DNA of 64,000 nt, taken from NCBI GenBank assembly GCA_021234155.1, contig JAJEKV010000319.1, positions 126,001 to 190,000 on the forward strand, in the 5' to 3' direction. How positions within the stretch are numbered: the stretch's first letter is position 1; each line of letters begins with the position of its first letter. The notes under the pieces are model-generated. The model was given only the letters and a program-made list of their open reading frames with translations. It had not been told where the DNA came from and searched no databases. A program made the translations under genes and the position numbers. This document shows positions 47,613 to 58,214 of the stretch, one piece after another. Origin of the DNA: Isoetes taiwanensis (Eukaryota; Streptophyta; Lycopodiopsida; Isoetales; Isoetaceae).

Positions 47613-47622
47613 TCTATATAAG
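47613..47622 (+). promoter_or_regulatory. TATA box
   Basis: TCTATATAAG lies 40 bases after the last promoter repeat and about 117 bases before the ATG at 47730. Transcription would be expected to start near 47645. Confidence 0.6.
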
Positions 47623-47729
47623 TTTTTGAATTTCATTTCTTGGTTTTTGATTGTCGACTTGCCGCGAGACGCCAAGAACTCCGAGGCGCCAGAACTCAAG
47701 AACTCCGAGGTGCCAAGATCATCGCGAAG

Positions 47730-48005
47730 ATGCCGCCCAAAGGTCGTGGCCGCTTCCAAACTCGTGCCGGGCCGCGAGAGAAGATGCTCAAGGTCAAGAT
47801 TGTCATCATTCCGTGTGTTATTCATTCTATGTTCATTGCTCAGATGCATCAGATTTATCAGATTTGCTCAGATCTTCCGCCTATACTCCCCGCTTCTATT
47901 ATTTTCAGAAGCAATGACTTAAATTTCTATAGCTGCTCACACTCCTCGCCTATCATTTCTTTAGCTGCTCATTTTGGCTGTGGACTTGTATGTGCATCCG
48001 CATAA
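47730..48005 (+). CDS. First coding exon of an unassigned gene (basic N-terminus)
   Basis: The first ATG after the predicted start site opens a frame reading M-P-P-K-G-R-G-R-F-Q-T-R-A-G-P-R-E-K. After K-M-L-K the sequence AAG|GTCAAG could be a splice donor, and the rest of the frame (hydrophobic, to a stop at about 48005) looks like read-through into non-coding sequence. An upstream in-frame ATG at 47640 probably lies before the transcription start. The basic, Arg/Gly-rich start would suit a nucleic-acid-binding protein. It is probably the beginning of the long decayed gene that follows to 52718. Confidence 0.4.
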   Translation: MPPKGRGRFQTRAGPREKMLKVKIVIIPCVIHSMFIAQMHQIYQICSDLPPILPASIIFRSNDLNFYSCSHSSPIISLAAHFGCGLVCASA

Positions 48006-48550
48006 TAAATGTCCTTCCCGTGTTAAATTATCCCGCTTCGCGGATTAACCGTGCTCGCCTATAATTTGTAAAGTAGTATGACCGTTTAGTTGGCCTCGCC
48101 GATCGCTTTGGTCGGCATGTTTGAATTGGCACGCCGTGATGAGTGCATGTCCAGAATTGGGGACCGTGATGCCATTCTGCGGCTTTAGCCCCGGCCGGAA
48201 TTGATGACCACCAAATCGCTTAAGCTGTATTGCACCCTCGCTTGCGTGGAAGAAGAGACAAAACCGAATGATAGCTCCTACACCTCCTCCTAAGAAAGCA
48301 AGAGGCTCGAAGATACTCCGTTGAGCTCCAAACTCACGTAAGAAGGGAAAGCCCAATGAGGACGCAAAAGATCCTATGCATTGTCGATGGATGATAGCGG
48401 ATCCATTATCGAGTAGACACGCATCCTCCATGCCCCGAGGAGAAGATGGATGACAAGCAGTGGAGTGGTATGTTGATGTAGGCAAAACAAATGGTAAGGT
48501 GGATCTTGTGTTACACCCGTAAAGAAAGAGACCGATCTTATGAAGAAACA

Positions 48551-49212
48551 AGGTATTCTTATCACTTGTGAGGAGCAGGATGACATCCGTTGTCAACTCC
48601 TAGTGGAGGTTGTGAAGAACCACAAGAAAGATCTCGCCGATTTACACATGCCGTGGCAACCGCTTTCAAAGATGGTCCGATGAAGAAGGACGGAGTTCGA
48701 GTCATGTTTCAAGCACGGATGGCCTCAAAATACATTTTCACCCAGTTTCTATTAGTGAAGGGGTGTCTGCAGTGAGGAGAGCTTTGCGAGGACCTTCTCC
48801 AAGTTACCACCGGAGGAGATGAAGCATCAAAATGATATCGTGGATGTACGAAGATTGCCGGACTTAGGAAAGGACATCTCCGCCGCACAGCTTGATGGCA
48901 TTTTGGCGTAAAATGACTCAAAAAGAAATTGCAAAATGGAGGCAATGAGTAGGCTAGTCAAGTATGCGCATAACTACCCACTTGGCCAATCTTTTACACA
49001 TCCCATCCATGTTGACCGCCCTGGTGAGATCACATAAGTCAAGTCTTGTTAGCAGGAGGTATGACCCCGAGCATGCAAGAGAAATATTGAGGGCGATGGT
49101 GAGGAATCCGTGCCAAGTTCCTATGCCGCCAGACGTGCTTCCTTGGGATAAGAAAAAGGATGCTCCACTCCGGTGGACAACACTAGAAGAGCTAACAGTT
49201 GGAGAACCCTAA
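48551..49212 (+). pseudogene. Long unassigned gene, N-terminal part, broken
   Basis: Successive frames on the plus strand read Q-G-I-L-I-T-C-E-E-Q-D-D and M-P-W-Q-P-L-S-K-M-V, then E-E-S-F-A-R-T-F-S-K-L-P-P-E-E-M, then Y-P-L-G-Q-S-F-T-H-P-I-H-V, and finally E-I-L-R-A-M-V-R-N-P-C-Q-V-P-M-P-P. They are separated by single stops or frameshifts. Composition is that of a real soluble protein. I do not recognise a family. The last frame ends in a stop at 49210-49212, and similar coding texture continues for about 100 bases beyond. Confidence 0.45.
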
Positions 49213-49507
49213 TGTATGCTTCCTTATTATTGATCGGACAAAGATTCTATTGAGGCACAACGATCCCTATCCAACCGGGCTTTGCAAACCGGACAAACAA
49301 TGTATCTACTACATTACAACCACGAGGAGGTGTCGGTTTTAAGCCCCCATACCCCCCGCAGAGGACCCGCGAGATTAGTGCAACATTGAACTTAAAATGG
49401 GCTAAGTCTTTCTTTATAAAAGGTTAGTATATTTGGTGGAATAGAGTCGATATATCAAGTAGCAATAACAGTAGTAGACTAGGTCAGTGGGCCAGAATAG
49501 CCAATTG

Positions 49508-49885
49508 GCGTGGCGTGAATTATGCCGCTTAATTCAGTACCGGGCGTGTATTCGCCCGCCGAATTGTCAAGATGAATACACGCCACGCCTTGAATTGCCA
49601 ATGTATTGCATTTTCATCAGCGGACGAATACACGCCAGCGCTAGCGAATGCAAGCTATGCGTTGCCAATTCGCGCCTGGCGTGTATTCATGTTGCCTATT
49701 CGCGGACGAATACACGCCAGCGCCAGCGGTAATTGGCAACGCATCACTGCGATCAAAATGTAAAGATATTGGTAATTGGCGTGGCGTGTATTCATGCCGA
49801 CAATTAGCGGACGAATACACGCCAGCGCGATTATAAAGATGAATTCACGCCAGCGCGAATTGGCAAAGATGAATTCACGCCAGCG
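49508..49885. repeat. Array of identical stem-loops (GGCGTGTATTC / GAATACACGCC)
   Basis: Three units each have the same 11-bp arms and a 19-20 base loop: 49543-49553 with 49574-49584, 49678-49688 with 49708-49718, and 49783-49793 with 49813-49823. An unpaired right arm occurs at 49626-49636. Right arms are mostly followed by AGCGC. Two further CACGCCAGCGC boxes preceded by gaatt follow at about 49842 and 49872, and a degenerate left-type arm (GGCGTGGCGTGAATT) is at 49508. The loops are similar but not identical. The array interrupts the long decayed gene. Confidence 0.9.
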
Positions 49886-50052
49886 CCGAATTGGCACGGG
49901 CCGCCTTTGACGCTTCCCCCGACATCCCGCTTTGCTTGATCTAAAAAGCGGTTAACTTTTGTATGCCCTACTCATATTGGTCGACATGCTTTCCTTACAC
50001 GCAGCCCTTACGTGGAACAACTCCGCCATGCCCGCCAAAGAATGGATAGAAT

Positions 50053-50307
50053 ATGGAAGACCCCCGCAAACAAAAACAGGGAGGAACGAAGTCCGAGGAG
50101 TTTAAGGCATTGAAAAGACCTTGGCTCAGACTATCATCCAAGATAGGAAACCAAGAGCCAAAAAAAACAGAAAAAAAAACTGGGAGGAAGAAAAGCGAGA
50201 CGCCCCGGGCGCCTTCCAGAGGTCCCACAGATGCCTACAAGATCGCCTTCGCTAAGGACGAAGTCCGGCTTAAGTGGAACGAAGTTCTGGGATGCTTATG
50301 CTCGTAA
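50053..50307 (+). pseudogene. Basic linker-like segment of the long unassigned gene
   Basis: An 84-codon frame rich in Lys, with K-K-T-E-K-K-T-G-R-K-K, followed by T-D-A-Y-K-I-A-F-A-K-D-E-V-R. This could be a nuclear-localisation-like linker of the same protein as the flanking segments. The frame ends at 50307, and coding texture continues in other frames to about 50870 (for example Y-I-K-N-M-R-S-Y-E-G-S-S-L-V). No domain is recognised. Confidence 0.35.
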
Positions 50308-50876
50308 ACAGCCTACCGCACTCCAAGATACTTCAATATTTGATCTCAAGACTACCGAGATGAGGAAAGTCATGGGGCCTCCAAGATGATGAAATCATTT
50401 GGTTGTTAAATCAATGCATAAACAAAGAAGTTCTCGTACAAGAAGGCTTCTTCATTAAGGACAAAATGTCCTTCATTGATTGTTGCACTCATATAAAGAA
50501 CATGCGAAGTTATGAAGGTAGCAGCTTGGTGAAGAACTTCGGCTATCCGGTGATGTAACATTGTCTCAAGTCGGCCGCTAGACAAGTATGGCGGTTTTGC
50601 CGATGACATCAAGAAATACGCGCTTTTGGTCGAAGGAATTTCTCGCAAAACAGAAATCAAAGAACCAACAAAGACACCTCAAAGCTATCTCGATAAGGTG
50701 ATGGGTGAGAAATGAGAAGAAAGGTTGTCGTCCCGAAAGATGTTGGTGGTGACTTACCCCGCACTCCAATACCCGTCTCTCTATCGGCTATAAAGGTCTC
50801 CTACCCGATACAACAATAGGCCCTCAAATATTTCTCTGCTTGTATTGATAGCAGGATCGCAAAAGGAGAGAAGGGG

Positions 50877-51593
50877 ATGACTCAACAGGAGTATAACAGT
50901 TTCTTTAGTAGCTGCATAGGCTTAACAACTCAGAAGCTCTTTACTATTGTCATCATATGCCCCCCAGGAGAGCCTCATATGCATGCTTTGATGGCTTCAT
51001 ACGACTTGGAATGCCTAAAGGTCGTTAGGGAAGGCTCTCTTCTCTTTGAGACAAAGGATACTGATTTGAGGATGCAGTATAAAAGCGCTTGTATAATCTT
51101 CATAATGATATCCCTTGTGCCAGATGACGACTATGAGGTAGCTAAGAGCAAAGGGGCATTGGATAAAGGTGCATGGCAATGTTTTCTTTTGGATGAACCC
51201 AACTTGAAAAATGTCTTCTACAAAGCAGATAATGAGGATGAAGCAAATGAATGCGAGGAATTTGATGTTCCTAACCTCTACCGGAAAGACATATCACTCT
51301 GGAATTGCTGACAAAAGAAAAAGGGACCCTTGAATAAACATGGGTTTGCAATCAATCTGGCAAGCTATCTTGTTGAGGCATTTGCACCACTTGATACCAC
51401 TTGCTGTGAATTGCATGTTGGAGGGTATATTGGTAGAGAGACCCTGAAGACATCAAGAAGATGTTTAAGTTTCGTCAACGATGACCAGTCCAGGGATTTT
51501 CTTGAAGTGTTTTTCGAAAAGGTACTAGCCACGGCTGATTGGGGTCCTATCAAAGATAAAAAAACTGTTGGCTTTGGTACCTTACGGGCGTAA
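50877..51593 (+). pseudogene. Possible beta-class amino-methyltransferase domain
   Basis: Two adjacent frames (50877-51311 and 51330-51593). The first holds L-F-T-I-V-I-I-C-P-P-G-E-P, in the position and style of the D/N-P-P-Y/W catalytic motif IV of N6-adenine/N4-cytosine methyltransferases, although the acid is Cys here. The second holds Y-L-V-E-A-F-A-P-L-D-T-T-C-C-E-L-H-V-G-G and then T-S-R-R-C-L-S-F-V, which resembles motif I and the following strand (L-D-x-F-x-G-x-G...R-R-x-I-x). Motif IV before motif I is the beta-class order. Similarity is weak and the catalytic residue is not canonical, so this is an inference. A stop between the frames and many further breaks show the gene is dead. 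Confidence 0.35.
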
Positions 51594-52253
51594 GGTAATA
51601 CTAGTTCACAAAAGCCTACGAGTGCAACCCGTAATGTTCAAAAAGCAATGCAACCCCCGAGGAGAAGGCCGAAATGCTAGAGCGGGAACGTGAGACCATG
51701 GAGAAAAATTTGGCGCCCATGCTTGATAACATTCCAACCGGTAATGTCCAGCCTTTGGGGTACGTGACCTTAGCAGTTCTCGATACCAGCCTGTGATGAT
51801 CATGCAAGCTCGATGCAACCACCGAGGTTAGGAATCAAACCCCGTGGTAGCTTTCATAGAAGAGAACGCGGTCCGAACTTAATCTTGGCATGCTCATGCT
51901 TCCGACGAAGAAGCATCCCGGGGAGTGAAGTAGACGCTAAGACCGGCCGCGGATGACAAATGACGATGAAAGGTAATTCACGCCGTGCACGATATGTAGC
52001 TTATTTATGAAGGATAAAACGCGCTTGGCGGTATTGCGTAACACTTTTGCATGGCTAACTCTTTGTTTTCCATGGTTCGTGCCTCCACCGCCAGACAAAA
52101 TCATTGTCTTCGATCCGAATGTTGTCCCGTGTAAAACGTTTTCTAAGAAGCTTATTAAAAAGTGATGACTTCGAAAGCAAGTCCCTCTAGAATCGAATAC
52201 TAAGTGGATCTATCCTCGCCCACACTTAGAAGATATGATGAATGAGGCATTGA
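51594..52253 (+). pseudogene. CpG-rich, heavily broken continuation
   Basis: No frame longer than about 70 codons in the forward direction. Phrases such as W-I-Y-P-R-P-H-L-E-D-M-M-N-E-A-L-I-V (about 52205-52260) show that coding sequence of the same gene runs through here. Base composition is more CpG-rich than in the flanking segments. Confidence 0.35.
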
Positions 52254-52718
52254 TTGTTTCGAGTTGCCATCCGGTCTTCAATGGAACGCAGAAATGTTGA
52301 TGAAGTACTTAGGGTGTTACCGTGCATGAATCGAGACTTTGTGACGATTTGGGACCAAAGTAAGTGTATAAAGTTTCCACATCCAAGAGATCCGGATGGC
52401 AAACCGGTCTTCGTGGAAACATCTTGGTACTATGATGGATCAGCTTGGCATTAAAAGAAAGAGGACATCATAATAGTAGATGATGATGCTCTTAAGTGCT
52501 TTTATAATCAAGGTCAGGCTCTAAATCCACCAACTTATACTCCACAAGATTACTCAACAGATGAGTTTCTAGTACTATTCATGTCCATCATGAGTGGCTT
52601 GGCTTCTGGTAAAACAGTATCAGATGTTGTCAAAACGCATCCAGAACTAGATCGGACTAAGGAGATGGATCCCTATCTTGAGAGTTATTTGACAAAGAAA
52701 GGACTAGTCCCTCCATGA
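52254..52718 (+). pseudogene. C-terminal part of the long unassigned gene
   Basis: The frame reads V-L-P-C-M-N-R-D-F-V-T-I-W-D-Q, then F-P-H-P-R-D-P-D-G-K-P-V-F-V-E-T-S-W-Y-Y, and is cut by one in-frame TAA at 52452-52454. It continues in the same frame as Y-T-P-Q-D-Y-S-T-D-E-F-L-V-L-F, then M-S-G-L-A-S-G-K-T-V-S-D-V-V, and ends with P-P-stop at 52716-52718. A single nonsense change in an otherwise intact 155-codon stretch shows this end is recently inactivated. The family is unknown to me. Confidence 0.5.
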
Positions 52719-53600
52719 TGTAATCTTCATATCAAGTGAATACAATGTAAAAAGTGTTCTCTGTATATTGATGTGTTGTTATCTACAAATGCTAATCAAA
52801 CACCACATTCTTCTCACTAAAACAAGAAAATGTTAAACCACCCACTACTACAATGCAAAAATTTGCAACAATGCAAAACAGCATGTCACACAACAAAACA
52901 CTATATTGAGAAAAGGGTATGCAAAAGTGGCGTGCTTTTGGAACAGACATAAATCCAATTTAAATGAATGATGGTTCAAGGGATTTTTAGGAAAAAGAGT
53001 TGATTGTTCTAAGAATAGTTGCAAGGGAAAAAGATCTGGAGCAAATCGAGTAGGAGGCCTCGGCATCAGAAAAAACTCCCGAAGAAGAAGCTGGATTCAT
53101 CTTGAATCGAATCGGCCAAAGCGTAATTTATCGGGAAGCAGGAGAGGTCTAATTAGAGAAATAATGTAGAAGGGAACTTGGGCATCAACGGAATCATAGA
53201 TGAGCAGTTGCTAAAGGTGCCGGATTTGACAAATCGATGAAGGATAATTGTGATTAAGGTCTGCCGGGGCTCGGTTCTGGAAAAAGCATGCATGGATCAG
53301 GCCGGATTTGATCAACATCAGGCCATGGCCATGCAAGAAATTATATCAGAAGGTCGTCAGGGGTTGATTGGGAAGAAACCACAGCCATCTGTGTAGAATT
53401 CGATCTCAGAAACAGAAGGCCGATCTTCTGCTGCATAACGTAAAACAGAGAAGGAAGAAATTACACAAAGGAAGGGATACAGGGGAATCGAAAAAGAAAC
53501 AGGGCTACCTATTTGAATTGAATTGTTAGACCTTGCAACCATGGGAAAGTTGCAAAAATCCGCCTAAGGGAGGGTACCTCGACCCATCCCTCTCAAGAAG
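52719..53600. other. Region without a gene
   Basis: Bases 52719-52900 are AT-rich, a likely 3' flank of the preceding gene. Bases 53060-53560 are purine-rich on the plus strand (gaagaagaag, agaaggaagaaa), resembling 39750-40200 in texture. No frame is supported. Confidence 0.4.
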
Positions 53601-53619
53601 AATGAGACGTGAGAAAAAG

Positions 53620-53894
53620 GGTGATGTGGCATGTCCAGTTGGCATATTTGATGACATGGCGATCCAGTGATGCAGCAATGATGCAGTAGGTGCCACGAGG
53701 GCGATCCGCCTAGGTGGCAAATACGAAATTCAAAGGGTGTCATAATTGAAGGGGTGTGATGATGTGGCAGTGATGTGGCGTTGACGTGGCAGGGGCTATA
53801 AATATGTAACCATGGTTGGGGTTTTTCCAACCATAACCATATGCAATAAAGTTGGATTCTTCGTTCTAGTTTCCTTGGGTGTTCTCTTTCACAG
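53620..53894 (+). promoter_or_regulatory. LTR-like promoter segment
   Basis: Repeated gatgtggca and gtggca phrases are followed by a TATA box (CTATAAATATG at about 53797-53807). About 35 bases later comes an AATAAA at about 53844, then a GT-rich stretch and a TTTCACA end. TATA and polyadenylation signal this close together is typical of the U3-R-U5 of an LTR. Possible ends are TG at 53620 and CA at 53894. No second LTR and no internal region are visible, so a solo LTR is the best reading. Confidence 0.4.
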
Positions 53895-56289
53895 CGCGCT
53901 ACACTTCTCTCGGGTCGCGAGCAAGGGCTCGACACTGTGCCATGCAGCTAATGTGCAAGGGATGAGCTTATCTACCATGAAGAACGTCCCTTCTGCAATA
54001 GGACACACGAAGTTTGAATTATTTATGCAACCATCTATCATTCGCCCTAACGTACAAAGAGCTCAGGTCTGTTACTAAGCACACAGTCTGAATATTGCTC
54101 TGCAATAAACCTACTGAAGATAGGATCTTTTACTGACATGCTGAAGAATATTGTCAATATATTGAAATTGAAGACTAAACTTGATTAGCGGAGGTTAGGC
54201 TACTGACTCAATCCACAGCAACAACCACAGCAACCCTATCGCTTGTTTATCTTTATCGCTTGTTTTCAGCCCTTGATTTCTTTAATATTCCCAAGTATAT
54301 TCCTTCTAATCCATTCTACACCGTTGGTCAATTATGTGATGGGGTCAAACAAGTTTTTCCACCTCAGCATATGATTCTTCAACCATGCTCCAAGTCAATA
54401 TGTAAGTCAGAACATAGTCCTCTGAAACCACACTTCCAAACTACACTTCCAAAGCGGATATGAACCCCTTGCCATACTGGAAGCACCATTATAAGAAGGA
54501 ATAATCATACTTGAATTCTGCCAGGACTGCCAGATCTACTAGACGTGACGGCAAGATCTAGCAGATATGGCTGCTAAGTCTAGAATTGTAGGGCGGTTCA
54601 CGATCAACAAATAGATTATGCGTACACATAAGGTAAGTTCTTGCAATGAAAGACAAAAATTAAGTGGAGTAGCTCAGTCCTAGTGCATTACCTGGACCGA
54701 TTTCTCCCACCCATGTGGATGCATGCCTTATCTCACAGGCAATCTAGTTTCCACCAGACATATCATTTCAGTTGCCGCAGATTATAGTCAGAAATTTAAC
54801 AGTAGCATGATAAGTTATTAAAGGAATGGAAGCATCTTCTGTTCGAGCATCACAACCTTGTGCTTTTTAATGTGCTAGAAAATTAAAATATTCATGTTCT
54901 AGAAAGAATTGGCACTATTATGAATCTCAGGAAGAAATGACAAATCGCAAAGGAAAGAAGGAGGATGGGGAGGGTAAACAAAGTCATCCGGATTCATCAC
55001 AATTGGATTCCGTCCATCTCAATAATCTAAAAAGCTATAGTAACATAAGAGAAATATTGTTAGTAATGCCCAAATGTACACCATCTGTTCCAAGATCAAT
55101 CTCATGTGCTAAACTTGTTGCTTCCCAAAAGCATAGTGCATACTGCAACATACCATGTGGAAAAACACGAAAACCGGTTAAATTTTGTAAAACACAATTA
55201 ATCCGTTCTCTTCTGATAGAAGCTAATAGCTATTGTGGCAGTTGTATTCCAGAAAGAACAAAAGCCGACAATTGAAAAAATATTCTAACGATGATGAGTG
55301 ATACATGGCAACAAGATTCTCGATTCATATTTCCCTGGTGCCAATGCAAGGCTTCTTGCTTCCAAAGACAACCCTCTCCCCACAAGAACCGGCCGCTTAA
55401 GCTCTTGCCTCTGGCATAACCCTAAATTAAAAATTCCTATATTATAGATCCAAAAATAGAATTTTCCAAACTAAGCATTTGACCTCATCTACAATTTTCT
55501 CTAAAAAAGCAATTTTTCTCGCCTGGGTCAAAGCAGCCCAGCCACTATCACTTTCCTACTATTTTTTATACGAATACAACACCCCAACCATTCACAATCT
55601 TATGTTATCCCATACATTTTCTACAGAACCTTATTGAAAACACTGAAAGTGAAAATCTTTATGGAAAGGGATAATATTTAAAAAATAAAAATGCATAAAA
55701 CAATTATATTTGAGAAGCATTGCATTTGTTTGCGTGCATCGGTTATGAAGCAAGTCAATTTTGTTCCATTCTCTAAAAGCTCAAATATGAAAATTCAAGC
55801 TTTGTGCAATGCCTATTATTGCATGAGTCCGTATTAATGCGTGTGTAGAAAGAAAAATAATCACCTCGCCTATGTTAAGGGTTGAAATGATTGAAAATTC
55901 CAGTAAAGCGGTTTATCACTGGTTTGGAGGTATGCCCTAGGATGATCATTTTTACTGCAAGAAAACCCTTAGATGCTCTGCTGCTCTGCTTTATATTTCC
56001 CGACCACATTACTGAAAGAAAACAATTAATCTAGCATGTTAAGCAATTGCTACCTCCAGATAACATATAAAATTGTCTCCTCTTCCTGAATTCCTGCACT
56101 GAATTTATATAAGGAAAAAAATGGGCCTGAGTTCCTAGAAATTTATTTGAGATGCTTCAGTCAAAACCAGCAATGGTGAGCAGTGGACCTTAGAAATGAG
56201 TCTATTGCCAAAATGAATCTGCTTTCTTCACACAAATCTGCTCTCCTAATTTCGAATTTTTACCTACAAATGAATGAGAAAAACAGAGC
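53895..56289. other. AT-rich stretch without a clear gene
   Basis: A 112-codon plus-strand frame (54937-55275) with C-N-I-P-C-G and C-G-S-C motifs has no recognisable relatives and sits in non-coding-looking sequence. Bases 54535-54590 contain several agatcta palindromic phrases. Nothing else is supported. Confidence 0.4.
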
Positions 56290-57624
56290 TGCAGACTTGA
56301 CAAACATGCATTGCCCGACCCAGAGAAAGATAAGTTGGTAACAACCGATGCTAGCAAGATTGCAACAAGAGTGGTCTTAATGCAGGAGGAGAGGGTGGTA
56401 GCGTATGATTCAAGGAAGACGAACCACGCCGAAACGCATTACCCAACCCACTTCAAGATAAGAAGTAGCTATTATTGGCCCAGCATGAAAAAGTAGATAG
56501 TCAAGTACATTCGGGAATGTCATCTATGTCAACAGACAAAGGCAATGCAACTTCGAATTCTAGGAGTGTTGGAGCCATTGCCAGTGCCAAATGCCAAATG
56601 GAAAGTAATAAGTATGGACTTCATAATAGGGCTCTCAAGAACCATAAGGGGCAAGGATGCCTTAATGGTAGTAGTCGACAAATTGTAAAAAATGGTGCAT
56701 TTTGTGCCATGCAGGATCATAGATACGACATTGAATATCGCCATGTTGCTCATAAAGGAAATCTTTCAACTCCATAGGATGTCAAAGGAGATAAGCTCTA
56801 TTAGGGATTTCAAGTTCATGAGTGCATTTTGACAAGATCTCTTCACCACCATCCAGATGAAGCTATCGATGAGCATGGTATATCATCCTCAGACTGATGG
56901 GCAGACGGAGCGCACGAATCAGATACTTGAAGATATGTTGAGGAATTATGTCTGGAACAAGCAATCAAAGTGGGACGATTACATTCACTTGGTGGAGTTT
57001 GCATACAATAGCACCAAGCAGGAGTCATCCCAAATGTCGCCGTTCATAATCAACTATGGCTACCAATGCTTGACCCCAGACACTTGGCACAATCCCGTGT
57101 CCAAGGTAGAAGTATCCCAGCAGATGCTAGCCGACATGCAACAATTGGTGGAAGAAGTGAGAGGATATCTTCTAGCAGCAAGGAGCCGACAGAAGGGCTA
57201 ATAAGCACAGAACAGTAAGAGAGTTCCAAGTAGGGGACAACGTGTAGCTGAAGATCAAAGTCAAGCAAGCGAAGCTCCGCATCAGCAATTGCAAGAAACT
57301 TTCTCCAAGATGGGTTGGGCCGTTCAGGATAACCAAAAGAGTAGATAACCAATCCTACAAGTTGGATCTGCCAGCACATCTCAAAATCGATAGGGTCTTC
57401 CATGTAAGTCTCCTAAAGAGGCACACTCCTAATCCAGAAGAAGTATTGGAGACAACAGAGTTACTGGAAATGATGGACGACCAACTCGAGATCATCCCAG
57501 AGGTTCTTCTTGATAGGTCTACAAGAAAACAAGAAGATCTCAATTTCTCCAATACCTAGTGAAGTGAACGCACTTGCCTGTGGAAGACGCTACGTGGGTA
57601 CTACAATCAGATTTGGAGAAGCGA
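56290..57624 (+). pseudogene. Ty3/Gypsy RNase H, integrase and chromodomain, truncated
   Basis: RNase H residues T-T-D-A-S-K and Y-D-S-R-K-T-N-H-A-E-T-H-Y (56325-56450) run, through a deletion, into the integrase N-terminus (Y-Y-W-P-S-M-K-K, C-H-L-C at about 56470-56530). The integrase core shows S-M-D-F-I-I-G-L (first Asp, about 56610) and D-G-Q-T-E-R-T-N-Q (Glu, about 56900); the second Asp region is damaged. [11 protein letters not shown] (about 57390) and V-E-D-A-T-W-V-L-Q-S-D-L-E-K (57575-57623) are the end of integrase and a chromodomain-like tail, which in chromoviruses directs integration to heterochromatin. LINE C interrupts it at 57624. At least four stops are present. Confidence 0.85.
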
Positions 57625-58214
57625 GGATCATATTCCAATGGATATACACGGATGGCTCTGACGGGAGGGAGGCGCTCGAACCCTAAACCGAAGACATGAG
57701 ATACTTTGCCATTCTTGAAGAAGGGAGGAAGATCTCATGTGGGTGGTTAGATGGGGATGATGCAATCTTATGGAAGAGCTTGGTTTACCACCAATTCTTT
57801 CCAGACAATCTCTTCCATCCTATCTTTCCTTTCAATATAGTGGAGGAAGATCTTGAAGTTCAGGTAGTGGAGGCTTGGTTAGGTGAATTTGTAGGCGATA
57901 GGAACAGCCCTGCAGCTGGGGTGTTCAACCCTTTCTGTTCTTGGTCTGAGGGCAGGATCTTAGTTAGAATTTTTGTTTGAGTTTGATTGTGTGGTGCACG
58001 GTAAGGTGGTAGGGTTTTGGTTTTGTCAAGAAAAAATATTAAAAAATGGAATGTGGGGGGGCCATGGAGGGGTGAAAAATCCCACCCGGGGGTTTGCGAA
58101 AAGGGACAAGAGGATAGATCTCGGGGAAAAGGCGATGTGGAATGAGAAGGCGATGGGTAAGCATGTGGGGGACAGAGGACAGACATTGAAAGGACAGAAA
58201 TTGAAAGGGCATTT

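Noticed and set aside
49487-49897. Short frames on both strands over the stem-loop array
   Set aside because: They arise from the repeated palindromes, which read open on both strands; the repeated R-I-H-A-S and E-Y-T-P-A phrases are the hairpin arms translated.
43900-52800. Integrated organelle (plastid or mitochondrial) DNA
   Set aside because: TATA promoters, a DUF8039 fragment and acidic eukaryote-like coding sequence are present, and no organelle gene is recognisable.
53812-54078. 88-codon frame after the LTR-like promoter as a gene
   Set aside because: It starts within the LTR-like segment at the AATAAA side and has no domain; likely chance.
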